A DNA stretch of 40,625 nucleotides from CAYZEZ01 sp964477295. Its GTDB lineage: Bacteria > Bacteroidota > Bacteroidia > Bacteroidales > SM23-62. The notes under the pieces were generated by a model that was given only the letters and a program-made list of their open reading frames with translations, was not told the origin of the DNA and searched no databases. Positions 17,241 through 26,504 of this stretch are shown here, piece by piece. The stretch spans positions 1 to 40,625 of the forward strand of contig CAYZEZ010000006.1 in NCBI GenBank assembly GCA_964477295.1, given 5' to 3'. A program made the position numbers and the translations under genes. The first letter of the stretch is position 1. Each line of letters starts with the position of its first letter.

Positions 17241-19541
17241 CTAGTAAAGTGTTCTGGTCATGACCTCCCTCTGGATATCTTTAGGTAAGTCAACAAACCG
17301 TTCGGTGTAGCCGCCTACCCTGACGAATATATGCCGGTAATGATCCGGTTGCTCAAGGGCTTTTTCAAGCTCACCCTTATCAGTAGAGGTAATCATAACC
17401 TGGGTTCCGCCGGAATTGAAATATCCTTTGATAAGGGCCTTGGTTTGTGCGGTAAAATTGATCAGCGTTTTACGGGAAAATTTAATATTGTGAGTCATGC
17501 CTGCATGGTATTCTGCCGGTACCTTTGCCATTGAATTCAGCAGTGCAGTTAATCCGTTTACATCCATTCCCGCTGTCGGCTGGTTCCCATTTGATAGTGG
17601 TTCCCCGGCCTTCCTTCCATCGGCTGAAGCAGCTGTTTTCTTTCCATGGAGCACGCTGTCGCCATTATTTATATTGACCACAAGAAAATGATCCAGGAGT
17701 GTGTTCTCTTTTTGAGATTGTGAAGATTCGCCAAGGATCTTGCCGATCCATACCACCATGTCGTCGGCTTCATCAAGATCATTTCCAAATTTGGGCAGGT
17801 CTTTAAGCATTTTATGCTCTTTTTCAAAACCAGCAAAATTATTACGGATCATATCCAGCAGCTGAGCATGTGTAAATACTTTATGGTCATATATCATTTT
17901 CTTTATGGCAACCAAAGAATCGGCTGCGGAATTATTCCCGAATGTTTCAATGGTTCCGCCCATGTAACGCACCCCTTCACTTAAAACAGGTTTGGCCCTG
18001 TCAAGACAATCATCGTACAGAAGGCTTATGGCGGGGAATGCTGCATATTCGGCAGTGGTTTTGTAAATGGTTGACTGCGCTTCCGCCAGCATTTCTACCT
18101 GGTGCTCAAGCTGGCGGGCAAAGGCATCTTTAAATGCGTTGAATGTTTTAAACCTTTCAAATTCGCCCAGTGCCAATCCCATTTTCTTTCCCGAGTAGGA
18201 ATCCATGCCATTATGCATGGTCACATCAAGAGCTTTCAGCACATTCAACGCTGCATCCGGGGATCCGATACTCCGGCCTTCAATAATATACTCTCCACAT
18301 CCATAGGGGACATACTGTTCAGCTTCCTGCCGGCTCACCCGGAATACTTTTTGTACAGCAGGGACATTTACATCGTCGTTATAGATAATTGGAAAAGTGG
18401 AACCGGTGGCCAGTACCTCGAACGATTTATCCCATATTTTTTCATCCATTCCGGTAAAGTAGCGTAGACTTAACTGCGGAAGTGAATCATTGACAATTTT
18501 TTGTGCTTCAAGGGCAAGCAGTGCAAAGGCATCTGCGTTTTTTTCGTTTTTCCTTCCCATGCCGCCAATGATGATCCGGTTATTATATATATCACCGCGG
18601 TCAACGATCTGTCTCCATAATCCAACCAGCATATCCAGGGCCATCTTATCATCCACATTGCCATTCAGAAGATCATCAACCAGGAAATCCCCAAGGTAAT
18701 TATCCATCCTGCCGTAATTCTTGGTAAGTGAGACCAGGTTATACAGCCACGTGAGCTGGATAGCCTCATGAAAAGATTGCGGAGCATTGATTTGTATATT
18801 TTTCAAGCTTTTCGCTATGCGCTGGTATTTCTCTTTTTCCGAACGGTTACCAGCTTCGCCTGATTTAAAGATTGCTTCGGTCTCGTATTGCCCGGCGATC
18901 TGTTTTACCAGATCAACCACACCCAGTAAGCTCTTTAAGAAAGCTTGTTCACTTTCATCTTCACGGTTGCTGCTCTTAATTCTAGCAATAATTTCATCTT
19001 TAAGGCCGGGTAATCCATTTTGCATCAACTTATCATAATTGAGCACCGGTCCTCCAAAACCAAACATCGGATAGGATATTTCCTCACTGGCATAATAATT
19101 ATCACTCGGCAATCCCTCTGATACATTTTCCGGGAAGGCTTCCCTGCACCTGAAATAGGTGGCCTCCTTTCCCCAGTATTCCAGCAGGAAGTGGATATCA
19201 TCGATGATTTTCGTAGACAAATCCTTATCGTCCAGCCTGTCTTTCAACAATTGAAACTGGCAGAAATAGGCCGGTTCCACTACGTCGCCCCGCTCGGGAT
19301 CGATTCCGACGAACATCCTGTCGAGCCGGCCGGCAAACCAATTCCCATCCTGCATGGGTTGCATGATCATCAGGGCTTGCTCCTTCAGGCAATCCAGTTC
19401 TCTCTCGTAAGGGTGCAGGTGTGCAGTTTCCTGGTAGACTCTGGTAAACCGGATTTCCCTTTCCAGGCTGCCTATCTTTCTGGCCGCTTTCAGTTTGCCA
19501 AGATCCAGTTCCCGCATAGGATTTACTGCCTGCTTATTCAT
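17241..19541 (-). CDS. Glycyl radical enzyme of unknown substrate (PFL/dehydratase superfamily)
   Basis: A 766-residue enzyme with both parts of the glycyl radical machinery: the C-terminal RVGGYTERFVDL loop (radical Gly 744) and an active-site loop PYGCGEYIIEGRS (Cys 415, Glu 417). Pyruvate formate-lyase has two adjacent Cys, and dehydratases such as those for glycerol, choline-type and hydroxyproline substrates usually read GCVEP. Here it is GCGEY. One Cys with a Glu two residues later suggests a dehydratase or lyase chemistry and not formate lyase. The length is typical of the superfamily. It is the first gene of an operon with its activase. The substrate is not predictable from this window. 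Confidence 0.9.
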   Translation of the reverse strand: MNKQAVNPMRELDLGKLKAARKIGSLEREIRFTRVYQETAHLHPYERELDCLKEQALMIMQPMQDGNWFAGRLDRMFVGIDPERGDVVEPAYFCQFQLLKDRLDDKDLSTKIIDDIHFLLEYWGKEATYFRCREAFPENVSEGLPSDNYYASEEISYPMFGFGGPVLNYDKLMQNGLPGLKDEIIARIKSSNREDESEQAFLKSLLGVVDLVKQIAGQYETEAIFKSGEAGNRSEKEKYQRIAKSLKNIQINAPQSFHEAIQLTWLYNLVSLTKNYGRMDNYLGDFLVDDLLNGNVDDKMALDMLVGLWRQIVDRGDIYNNRIIIGGMGRKNEKNADAFALLALEAQKIVNDSLPQLSLRYFTGMDEKIWDKSFEVLATGSTFPIIYNDDVNVPAVQKVFRVSRQEAEQYVPYGCGEYIIEGRSIGSPDAALNVLKALDVTMHNGMDSYSGKKMGLALGEFERFKTFNAFKDAFARQLEHQVEMLAEAQSTIYKTTAEYAAFPAISLLYDDCLDRAKPVLSEGVRYMGGTIETFGNNSAADSLVAIKKMIYDHKVFTHAQLLDMIRNNFAGFEKEHKMLKDLPKFGNDLDEADDMVVWIGKILGESSQSQKENTLLDHFLVVNINNGDSVLHGKKTAASADGRKAGEPLSNGNQPTAGMDVNGLTALLNSMAKVPAEYHAGMTHNIKFSRKTLINFTAQTKALIKGYFNSGGTQVMITSTDKGELEKALEQPDHYRHIFVRVGGYTERFVDLPKDIQREVMTRTLY

Positions 19542-19631
19542 TTTCGAAGAGGTTAATCTTTATGAAGTCCAATTGACAGGGCAATTTATTGCTTTTATAG
19601 TGTTTAATCAAATAAAAATTCAACGGATCGG

Positions 19632-19735
19632 TTATTCTAAATTCACTATTGCCGTTCTTTGTTCTCTCCAGATTTCCTGAGCCACAAGTTCACTGCCCTC
19701 AGGTGTTAAATGCACACCATCTCCTGTACATATTC
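19632..19735 (-). pseudogene. C-terminal fragment of an SGNH/GDSL-type hydrolase
   Basis: A frame bounded by a stop upstream encodes GDGVHLTPEGSELVAQEIWR, the block V Asp-x-x-His motif and closing helix of SGNH/GDSL esterases, then ends at TAA (19632-19634). Only about 33 codons remain, with no start and no block I Ser, so it is a leftover of a larger gene between the metallophosphoesterase and the glycyl radical operon. Confidence 0.5.
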
Positions 19736-19750
19736 CTTATTGTTTTCATG

Positions 19751-20860
19751 TTAGACCTCAGGTATCAGCCGTATTAAGGTGATCTCACTTTTTGTGCCAA
19801 TGCGCACAGGCGGTCCAAATGTGCCCACTCCCTGAGAGACAAGGATCTTTGTGTTTCTATATTGATGCAATCCCCTGTTGTATTTAAAAATTAATTCATT
19901 AACCAGGGTGATCGGGAAGAGTTGTCCCGCATGGGTATGCCCTGCCAGGTAGAGATCGATACCATATAGATCAGCATATTCAATTCCATCAGGACTGTGA
20001 TGCAGAAGGATGGTTGGTTTTGCCGTGTTGATTTCCAATAATGCCAGCGTTTCTTTGATGGTCGGCCCCCCGGGAGCGGCATGCATATCTGCTTTGCCCT
20101 GATCGGAGCGCATGTGATTGAGCCCGATGATCTGTAATTCACCGAAACGATCAACTTCATTATCAAGCACACGAATACCCATGTTTCGTAAATATCCTTT
20201 AATTGTTTCCACCCCGGTATAAACGTCGTGGTTCCCGTTAACAAAATATATTGGAGATGTCATTTGTGTCAACGGTGAAATGTTTTCCGGTGAAAGCCTT
20301 ATCCTTCCATCAAAAAGATCACCCGTTAAGAATATTACATCGGGTTTGTGGAGATTGGTTTTATCTGCAATTTTCTGCAGGAATCCCTTCCCCCTGAAAT
20401 GCCCGATATGTATATCGGAAATGTGCATGGCCCTTACCTCACTTTGCAATCCATTTATTGGGATTTCAATTTCGGTGACTTTAGTCCGGAAGCTGTTCCA
20501 TATTCCAAAAAGCGAGATAAAACCAGTAAGGAGAATAATAATTAAACCGTATATTTTGGGTGGGAGCTTAATAAAAAGATTAATGAAGTCCGTAAGCAAT
20601 GCGGATAAGAAAAGATAAAGCAATATGCTCATGGTGATAGCGGCAGCACAATATATCAAATTTCCCAATAGGATCCTGGAATTTGAAAAGCTGATCAATC
20701 CGCCAATCATAAAAACCGTAAGAAAAGCAAAGGCCAGGTAGATGATCCTGACGTTCTCCATATCAAAATACCAGGCGAAACGCCGCGACAAGTAGATATT
20801 CGCCCCCAACAGGATGCCAATAATACTTAAAAGAAAAAATATGGGGATAAGATATTTCAA
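19751..20860 (-). CDS. Membrane-anchored metallophosphoesterase (YkuE/YaeI type)
   Basis: A 369-residue protein with four hydrophobic helices in residues 1-120 and a calcineurin-like phosphoesterase domain after them. Metal ligands are all present: SDIHIGH (Asp 149, His 151), LTGDLFDG, NGNHDVY, LLHHSPD and LAGHTHAGQ. Relatives YkuE and YaeI act on UDP-diacylglucosamine-like or other membrane phospho-substrates; this one could do so, or serve another phosphodiester. The N-terminal four-helix anchor is longer than in E. coli YaeI. It is followed by an SGNH remnant and preceded by a truncated YrdB-like gene. Confidence 0.9.
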   Translation of the reverse strand: MKYLIPIFFLLSIIGILLGANIYLSRRFAWYFDMENVRIIYLAFAFLTVFMIGGLISFSNSRILLGNLIYCAAAITMSILLYLFLSALLTDFINLFIKLPPKIYGLIIILLTGFISLFGIWNSFRTKVTEIEIPINGLQSEVRAMHISDIHIGHFRGKGFLQKIADKTNLHKPDVIFLTGDLFDGRIRLSPENISPLTQMTSPIYFVNGNHDVYTGVETIKGYLRNMGIRVLDNEVDRFGELQIIGLNHMRSDQGKADMHAAPGGPTIKETLALLEINTAKPTILLHHSPDGIEYADLYGIDLYLAGHTHAGQLFPITLVNELIFKYNRGLHQYRNTKILVSQGVGTFGPPVRIGTKSEITLIRLIPEV

Positions 20861-20867
20861 TAAAAAC

Positions 20868-21038
20868 CTAATGTTTTTTTAGCCATAAGATCCGGTCATA
20901 GTAAACAATATAAAGAACGATCACCATTACTCCCCTGATCAAATATAAGCTGGTATGTTTAACGTTGTAAAGTGCCCATACAGCCATGCCAAAGATTGCT
21001 ACTTCGATCCTAAGGCGCAGAACCCCGGGTACAGCCAC
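20868..21038 (-). pseudogene. Truncated YrdB-like (DUF2568) membrane protein
   Basis: A GTG at 21036-21038 opens 56 codons reading VPGVLRLRIEVAIFGMAVWALY and ending YYDRILWLKKH. This matches the C-terminal half of the DUF2568/YrdB family (about 115 residues, four helices), where the second half begins VP-x-x-x-R and contains an ELAIFGLAVWALY-like helix. The first two helices are missing; in their place the aldo/keto reductase ends four bases upstream. Two hydrophobic helices could still be made, so a short functional protein is not excluded. Confidence 0.5.
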
Positions 21039-21042
21039 AGGC

Positions 21043-22248
21043 CTATTCTGAAAAATGATGCACTTCGTTGATTTTTTTATTCTGTCCTAAAACAAGGTCT
21101 ACCTTTTTCAATTCTTCCGGGATATTAATTTCCTGGGGACATTTCTCAATACATTCTCCACATTCCGTGCAGATCAAGGCATTCCCGTTCGTTTTCTCCT
21201 TATTCAGTTTTTCCGGATCGCCTGCCAGTTTCCTGTAAGATCTTTTTACCATCCATTTGCGCACGGCACTTTTCTCTGTTGAGACATTATTCAGGATGGC
21301 AAAATTCTGGGGGATATTTACTCCATAGGGACAATTCATGCAGTATTTGCAGGCTGTGCAATCCACAATAATGTATTTCCTGTATATTCTGACCAGTTCA
21401 TTAATGGTATGCAAATCATCTTCACTCAATAACCCGACTCCTGATATTTCTGCACTGGCACAATTCTCATCCAGCATTTTCTGGCTACCCATCCCACTGA
21501 GCACAACAGATATTTCGGGCAGGTTCCATAAATATTGAAGGGCCCAGTCCACTGCACTTCTCTCAACGTGTGATCTCGACATTACCTCCTTTGCTTCTTT
21601 TGGCGGGTTGGCCAATTGTCCCCCTTTCACCGGCTCCATTGCCACCACTGCGATATTCTTTGATCCTGCATACTTCAACCCTTCCAGGGTAGCCTGATTG
21701 GCAGTATCCATGTAGTTATACTGGATCTGTGCGACGTCCCAGTCATAGAAGTCAATAATATCCTTGAATACCGGAAGAGTATCATGAAATGAAAAGCCAA
21801 TATACCTGATCTTGCCCTGGTCCCTGGCTTCAATCATCTTATCGACCAGGTTCAACCGTTTTACTTTCTCAAAAGAATTTTTATTCAGGCCATGAAAAAG
21901 GTATGTATCCAGGTAGGTTGTCTGCAGTTTATCCAGCTGCCTGTTCAGGGATTTCTCAAAATCTTCTTCTTTTCTGACAAGGGGCATAAAAAGCTTGGTC
22001 ACAAGATGGATCCTTTCCCTGTATCCATCCTGCAATGCCATCCCAACCACCCTTTCACTTCCTCCGAAATGATAGGGCCATGCAGTATCGATATAATTTA
22101 TTCCCTGGTCAATCGCATTCCTGATCAGGTTGAATGATTTTCTTGTATCTACGCGTTGTGGAATAAATTTAACCGTGGGGAGCCTCATGCACCCAAGCCC
22201 CAGAGCAGATACTTTAACTCCAGTCGAACCAAATTCCCTGTATTGCAT
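21043..22248 (-). CDS. Aldo/keto reductase with C-terminal 4Fe-4S domain
   Basis: A 401-residue cytoplasmic protein. Residues 1-280 form an AKR barrel with the catalytic tetrad Asp 54, Tyr 59 (DTAWPYHFG), Lys 85 (VTKLF) and His 119 (LFHGL). Residues about 295-395 carry two ferredoxin-type Cys sets, CTACKYCMNCPYGVNIP and CTECGECIEKCPQEINIPE, so two Fe-S clusters are expected. Members are common in anaerobic Bacteroidota and are thought to be NADPH- or ferredoxin-linked reductases, but substrates are unknown. No RBS anomaly. It is divergent from the sulfatase. Confidence 0.92.
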   Translation of the reverse strand: MQYREFGSTGVKVSALGLGCMRLPTVKFIPQRVDTRKSFNLIRNAIDQGINYIDTAWPYHFGGSERVVGMALQDGYRERIHLVTKLFMPLVRKEEDFEKSLNRQLDKLQTTYLDTYLFHGLNKNSFEKVKRLNLVDKMIEARDQGKIRYIGFSFHDTLPVFKDIIDFYDWDVAQIQYNYMDTANQATLEGLKYAGSKNIAVVAMEPVKGGQLANPPKEAKEVMSRSHVERSAVDWALQYLWNLPEISVVLSGMGSQKMLDENCASAEISGVGLLSEDDLHTINELVRIYRKYIIVDCTACKYCMNCPYGVNIPQNFAILNNVSTEKSAVRKWMVKRSYRKLAGDPEKLNKEKTNGNALICTECGECIEKCPQEINIPEELKKVDLVLGQNKKINEVHHFSE

Positions 22249-22362
22249 GAAATAATTTAAATATTAAAGAGGTTATGTTCTCCTGTGGCTCCTCCTGTTA
22301 TAAGTATTATATTTACAGGCGGACAAAATACCTAAAAATTTTAAACCTGAGGTTGATCCTTT

Positions 22363-23970
22363 ATGTTAAAAAAGATATTTTTAGCATTTGAATTTTGCCT
22401 GATTACCATCCTTTATAATTTTCAAAGCTCGGGCCAGTCAGTTTATCCTCCTATATTGCTCGATTCCGGTGCACTTGCAGAAAAGGTCAGTTATCTGCAT
22501 AGCATTGAGGCCATGAAGGGCCGGCACAAAGGGCCAAATATAATCGTTATCCTTGCCGATGATCTGGGGAAGAACGATATCACCTTATACGATAGCAGGG
22601 GAGTGGAGACACCGAATATTAACCGGCTGGCTCAGGAAGGCGTGGTATTTACTGAAGCCTATTCCACCAGTGCAGTCTGCAATCCTTCCCGGGCAGGTTT
22701 GATCACCGGAAGGTACCCCCAGCATTTTGGCAATGAGCTGCAGATCATGAGCCGGTACGCCAGGAATAAATTTGAATTTTTCTTCTTCAAGCATTTTGTT
22801 GATACCCGGCCCATGTGCCTGATCGAACCCTGGTATTCTCCTCCTGAGGAAGAAATGAGAAAACAGGGCTTGCCCGAATCAGAAATTTCATTATTTGAGT
22901 TAATGCATGCATCAGGTTACAGGACGGGCTGTATCGGGAAATGGCACCTGGGCTACAACGAACCATTCCTCCCACAGGATAAAAATATCGATGAATTCTT
23001 TGGATTTTATGAGGCGTTCAGCCTGTATGCCCCAAAAAGTAATAAGGATATGGTAAATTATAAGCATAAGATATTCCAGGAAAAGCATATATGGCGACAG
23101 AAAAGAAAAGGTCCCTGCGCCCTTGTACACAACACTGAAGTAGTGGAGGGAGATGAATACCTGACATTTAAAATTGCGGATGAAGCTTGCCGTTTTATCC
23201 GGGAGAACGAACACGATCCTTTCTTTCTGTATGTCCCGTTCAATGCTCCCCATACTCCTTTCCAGGCTCCAAAGGAATATTATGAACGGTTTGCCTGTGT
23301 CGGCGATAAAAACAAACAGGTGTACTATGGCATGATCGCTGCCCTTGATGATGCAGTTGGAGAGATCCTGGACCAGGTAAACGAATCGGGCCTCGAAGAA
23401 AACACACTGATCTTTTTTGCCAGCGACAATGGCGGGGCAACCTATACCGGGGCTACTGACAATGGTGACCTGAATGGAGGAAAGATCACCCATTTTGAAG
23501 GTGGCATCAATGTACCTTTTATTATAAAATGGAAGAGTGAACTGGAACCCGGTCAGCGATACCCCGGTCCCGTTTCCCTCATGGATATTTTTACTACGGC
23601 AATAACCTCGGCACGAATTCCATACCCCGTGAACATTGCCCTGGACGGAGTTGATCTTATGCCTTATATCACCGGGCGGGACCTTCATCCACCCCATGAA
23701 TACCTGTTCTGGCGAACCAATTTTAACAAGACCATGCGCCACGGGAAATGGAAACTGATGCTTAATTCGAGGAATAATCAAATATTGCTCTATAACCTGG
23801 AAACAGATAAGCAGGAGTATTATAACCTGGGAGAAAAGTATCCCGAAGTTGTCAACGATATGCTGGGTAAATTTACAGAATGGGAGAAGAACATGATCCC
23901 GCCTGCCTGGCCTTCGGTTATGGAATACGAACAGGAAATTAATGGTGTGAAAATGCGGTTTGCGTTTTAA
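22363..23970 (+). CDS. Exported S1-family sulfatase
   Basis: A 535-residue protein with an N-terminal signal-like helix (about 5-24). The metal-site Asp pair is ILADDLG (66-67), and the formylglycine signature VCNPSRAGLITGRYP has the Cys (residue 106) that must be converted to formylglycine by an anaerobic maturase (anSME) or FGE, neither of which is in the window. Later motifs KWHLG, FNAPHTPF, FASDNGG and GKWKLM are typical of family S1 arylsulfatase-like enzymes. It probably removes sulfate from a sulfated polysaccharide in the periplasm. Its neighbour, convergent with no gap, looks like a glycosidase. Confidence 0.93.
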   Translation: MLKKIFLAFEFCLITILYNFQSSGQSVYPPILLDSGALAEKVSYLHSIEAMKGRHKGPNIIVILADDLGKNDITLYDSRGVETPNINRLAQEGVVFTEAYSTSAVCNPSRAGLITGRYPQHFGNELQIMSRYARNKFEFFFFKHFVDTRPMCLIEPWYSPPEEEMRKQGLPESEISLFELMHASGYRTGCIGKWHLGYNEPFLPQDKNIDEFFGFYEAFSLYAPKSNKDMVNYKHKIFQEKHIWRQKRKGPCALVHNTEVVEGDEYLTFKIADEACRFIRENEHDPFFLYVPFNAPHTPFQAPKEYYERFACVGDKNKQVYYGMIAALDDAVGEILDQVNESGLEENTLIFFASDNGGATYTGATDNGDLNGGKITHFEGGINVPFIIKWKSELEPGQRYPGPVSLMDIFTTAITSARIPYPVNIALDGVDLMPYITGRDLHPPHEYLFWRTNFNKTMRHGKWKLMLNSRNNQILLYNLETDKQEYYNLGEKYPEVVNDMLGKFTEWEKNMIPPAWPSVMEYEQEINGVKMRFAF

Positions 23971-26421
23971 TTACCTGCAGGTAATGATAAATTCACCCCT
24001 TCCCTCAAATTCGAAACAGGTAATATTATCTGCTGATGTTTTTGTTCTATCGATGCCGTTTCCCCTTGCATCTGTGATCTCAGCCTCCTTGTCCAGGTTT
24101 TTATAGTAGAGCACATTTTTGCCATATGCTTTGACATGGTAAATAACCCCTCCCTCTTTTTCCTCTATTGATTGAAGCTCAACAGTCGAACTGATCAGCA
24201 TATTCTCAGTCCTGGCATCTTCAGACAACGTAACCACCAGGTCGTTATCCCCCTTTTTAACCCTTGAAACCGGGACCTGGTAAGTATGCAGCAGGGGTTC
24301 CCCGTTCAGTACCACGCGGTCAATTTTACCGGATCCTTCAAACCTGACATCAAACAGGCCTTCCAGGTAAACATAATTTTCCAGGTTAGCGAGATAATTG
24401 GATCCCCTCACCGCTATGCCGAAGGGCAGGTTCCGGATCCCCATATTTGTGACGGCCGACATCCAGGGGGCGATGGAATAGACCAGCGGCCGGACATCAT
24501 GGAACGGATTCTTCTCACTGATGTTGAACATTTCCGGCATGGAATAAGGCATTGGCAGGTACTTGCCCGGTTCGATGCTGTATCCGACCAGTTTGTCCAT
24601 GGCCGCCACAATATCTTCCTCATTGTGCCATTCTGAGTCCATGGCGGTTAGCAATGCGAAATAAGTACACAGGAAGTACCCGGTGGAAGTGGTGGTCATG
24701 TCATGGTACAACTTATCGCGCAACACTTTATATTTTTCGGGAAGGGTGGGTGTAAAAGGCGGAAGCGACATCGCCCATACATAGTCCCATATATCCATCC
24801 CATAGGGCTTGGATAAGATCATCTCTCCATCCTCTGTGAGCAGGTAACCATACGATGGCCTGGGATCTTCATAGTCGAAGAAAGGTTGCATGGCCCTGTC
24901 AAGGTTATTGGCTTTTTCCAGGTATTCTTCGGCTTTTTTCCCTGATTCCATTGCCGCCAGCATGATGTAGCCGGAATAGTTCAGGATATTGATGTAGAGA
25001 TCAAATGCACGCACAACTTTCGTCCCTTCATAGAGGGAATTATTCCGGTAGGTAGGCGCCCCGGTGGCATTGTCGAATCCATCACCCCGGCTGCCTGAAT
25101 ATGGGGTTTCACAATAATAATACCTTCCGAACAATCCTTTTTCTTTATCGTAGCAATACCGTTCCAGCCAATTCATTCCTTCTTCCATGTTTTTCAGGTA
25201 TTCCCCTTTTATAAAAGTGTCGTCGCCTGTTTGTGTCCAGTAGTTAAAGGTTGGCCAGATGGCATAGAACAATCCATCCTCCTCAAACTTAGTCACCTCA
25301 CCCGCCATGGTCATGCCGAAATATTTCCCCGGTGGATCTTCAGTGCTTATGTTTGGATTTTGCAGGGCGAATTTAACATGCTGCCTTGCTGGTTCCGTCC
25401 AGCCGGTCTGGTTGATATGTCCTGTATTCATACCCCCGTCGCGGAACCACAAAAGGTAATAAATGTATTGATTGGTGGACCGCATAAATCCTTCGAAATC
25501 CTGCATCGAAAGGGCGCAACGGCGACTTTTATCAAGCAGCTTTTGCATTTCGGGACGGTCTTTGAAAGTAAATAATCCGGTAGACAGGTCACCGGCAATT
25601 TTCTCTTCGTTCCGGGTGAGGATATCATCTGCATTTTTTGAAGCGATCTCCCTGGCCACTTCGGATATCTGCTCGTGTTCCAGTTCCGATGCGATCACCA
25701 GGAATTGTCCCGGTTTCAGGTAAGCCCTGGCATAAATGCTCCGGTTCTCATCGATGACCAATTGGTGCGTAAACGAACCTTTTCCCTCGCTGAGGATAGC
25801 GGCAGACTGGAACTCCCTGTCCCTGTCTTTATGGTTGATAATGAATGAATTGCCTGTCCTCTCGACCTCTTTTCCAAAGATCTTGAAGTCCACTTCACCG
25901 GGTTTTTCAAACCAGACCAGTACAGCGGGCTGGTTGTATACCTGTGAGATGTGAAGTGTCTGGTCCCGATAAAAGATAATACTGTGAAACGGGTCCCAGT
26001 TACAACTGTCGAATTCGTGCAGGTTTAATTTTGGGAAAAGGATCCGGTCGAATACGTTGGTATGGTCGTCGCGGTTCGACCAGTTTTTATCTATATAGGA
26101 ATAGGATTTGCCGACCTGCGGGCTGATCCATATCTCCAGCGCGCTGCGGTCGACACAATATTCGATGCGCAGACCCATCCTGTTCTGGAGCAGGATCATG
26201 GTTTCCCTGTACTTTGTTCCATATTGGGAAGCGTTGATGGCGTAAAGTTCCGGGGAGGTTTCGTCCTGGGATGTCCAGTCGCGGGTTAAGGAATTGTCGC
26301 TGCCAGTTTGTGTGCCTTTTTTATCCGGGGTGTCACAGGCGAAACAAAACAGGATAATGACTGATACAGAAATAATGGGGAAAAGGGAATGATTCAGTAT
26401 TGTCTTCATGGTAATAGTCAA
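23971..26421 (-). CDS. Probable exported (alpha/alpha)6 glycosidase
   Basis: An 816-residue protein with an N-terminal signal that may be a lipoprotein (FCFACD). Residues about 70-280 look like a beta-rich N-terminal domain. Residues about 290-720 follow a six-hairpin toroid pattern with LLWFRDGGMN (near residue 320; compare W-x-RD motifs in GH15, GH63 and GH133), YAIWPTFNYW, GMNWLERYC and WDYVWAMSLPPF. The C-terminal roughly 100 residues are a beta-sandwich. Acidic residues suited to acid/base catalysis are visible (RDGG, YEGTK) but cannot be assigned. I could not place it in a CAZy family. It probably acts with the neighbouring sulfatase on one glycan. Inverting chemistry would be expected but is inference. 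Confidence 0.7.
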   Translation of the reverse strand: MTITMKTILNHSLFPIISVSVIILFCFACDTPDKKGTQTGSDNSLTRDWTSQDETSPELYAINASQYGTKYRETMILLQNRMGLRIEYCVDRSALEIWISPQVGKSYSYIDKNWSNRDDHTNVFDRILFPKLNLHEFDSCNWDPFHSIIFYRDQTLHISQVYNQPAVLVWFEKPGEVDFKIFGKEVERTGNSFIINHKDRDREFQSAAILSEGKGSFTHQLVIDENRSIYARAYLKPGQFLVIASELEHEQISEVAREIASKNADDILTRNEEKIAGDLSTGLFTFKDRPEMQKLLDKSRRCALSMQDFEGFMRSTNQYIYYLLWFRDGGMNTGHINQTGWTEPARQHVKFALQNPNISTEDPPGKYFGMTMAGEVTKFEEDGLFYAIWPTFNYWTQTGDDTFIKGEYLKNMEEGMNWLERYCYDKEKGLFGRYYYCETPYSGSRGDGFDNATGAPTYRNNSLYEGTKVVRAFDLYINILNYSGYIMLAAMESGKKAEEYLEKANNLDRAMQPFFDYEDPRPSYGYLLTEDGEMILSKPYGMDIWDYVWAMSLPPFTPTLPEKYKVLRDKLYHDMTTTSTGYFLCTYFALLTAMDSEWHNEEDIVAAMDKLVGYSIEPGKYLPMPYSMPEMFNISEKNPFHDVRPLVYSIAPWMSAVTNMGIRNLPFGIAVRGSNYLANLENYVYLEGLFDVRFEGSGKIDRVVLNGEPLLHTYQVPVSRVKKGDNDLVVTLSEDARTENMLISSTVELQSIEEKEGGVIYHVKAYGKNVLYYKNLDKEAEITDARGNGIDRTKTSADNITCFEFEGRGEFIITCR

Positions 26422-26504
26422 AAAGAGTAAATTTCATTCTGACTCATGAAGATATGCATTTTTCCAGTCAAAACTCAGCTGGCTATAATACAGCCGGGGA
26501 TCTT

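Noticed and set aside
22912..23781. A 289-codon frame on the minus strand inside the sulfatase gene
   Set aside because: It lies wholly opposite a well-supported sulfatase and has no recognisable motifs, so it is a shadow of the codon bias.
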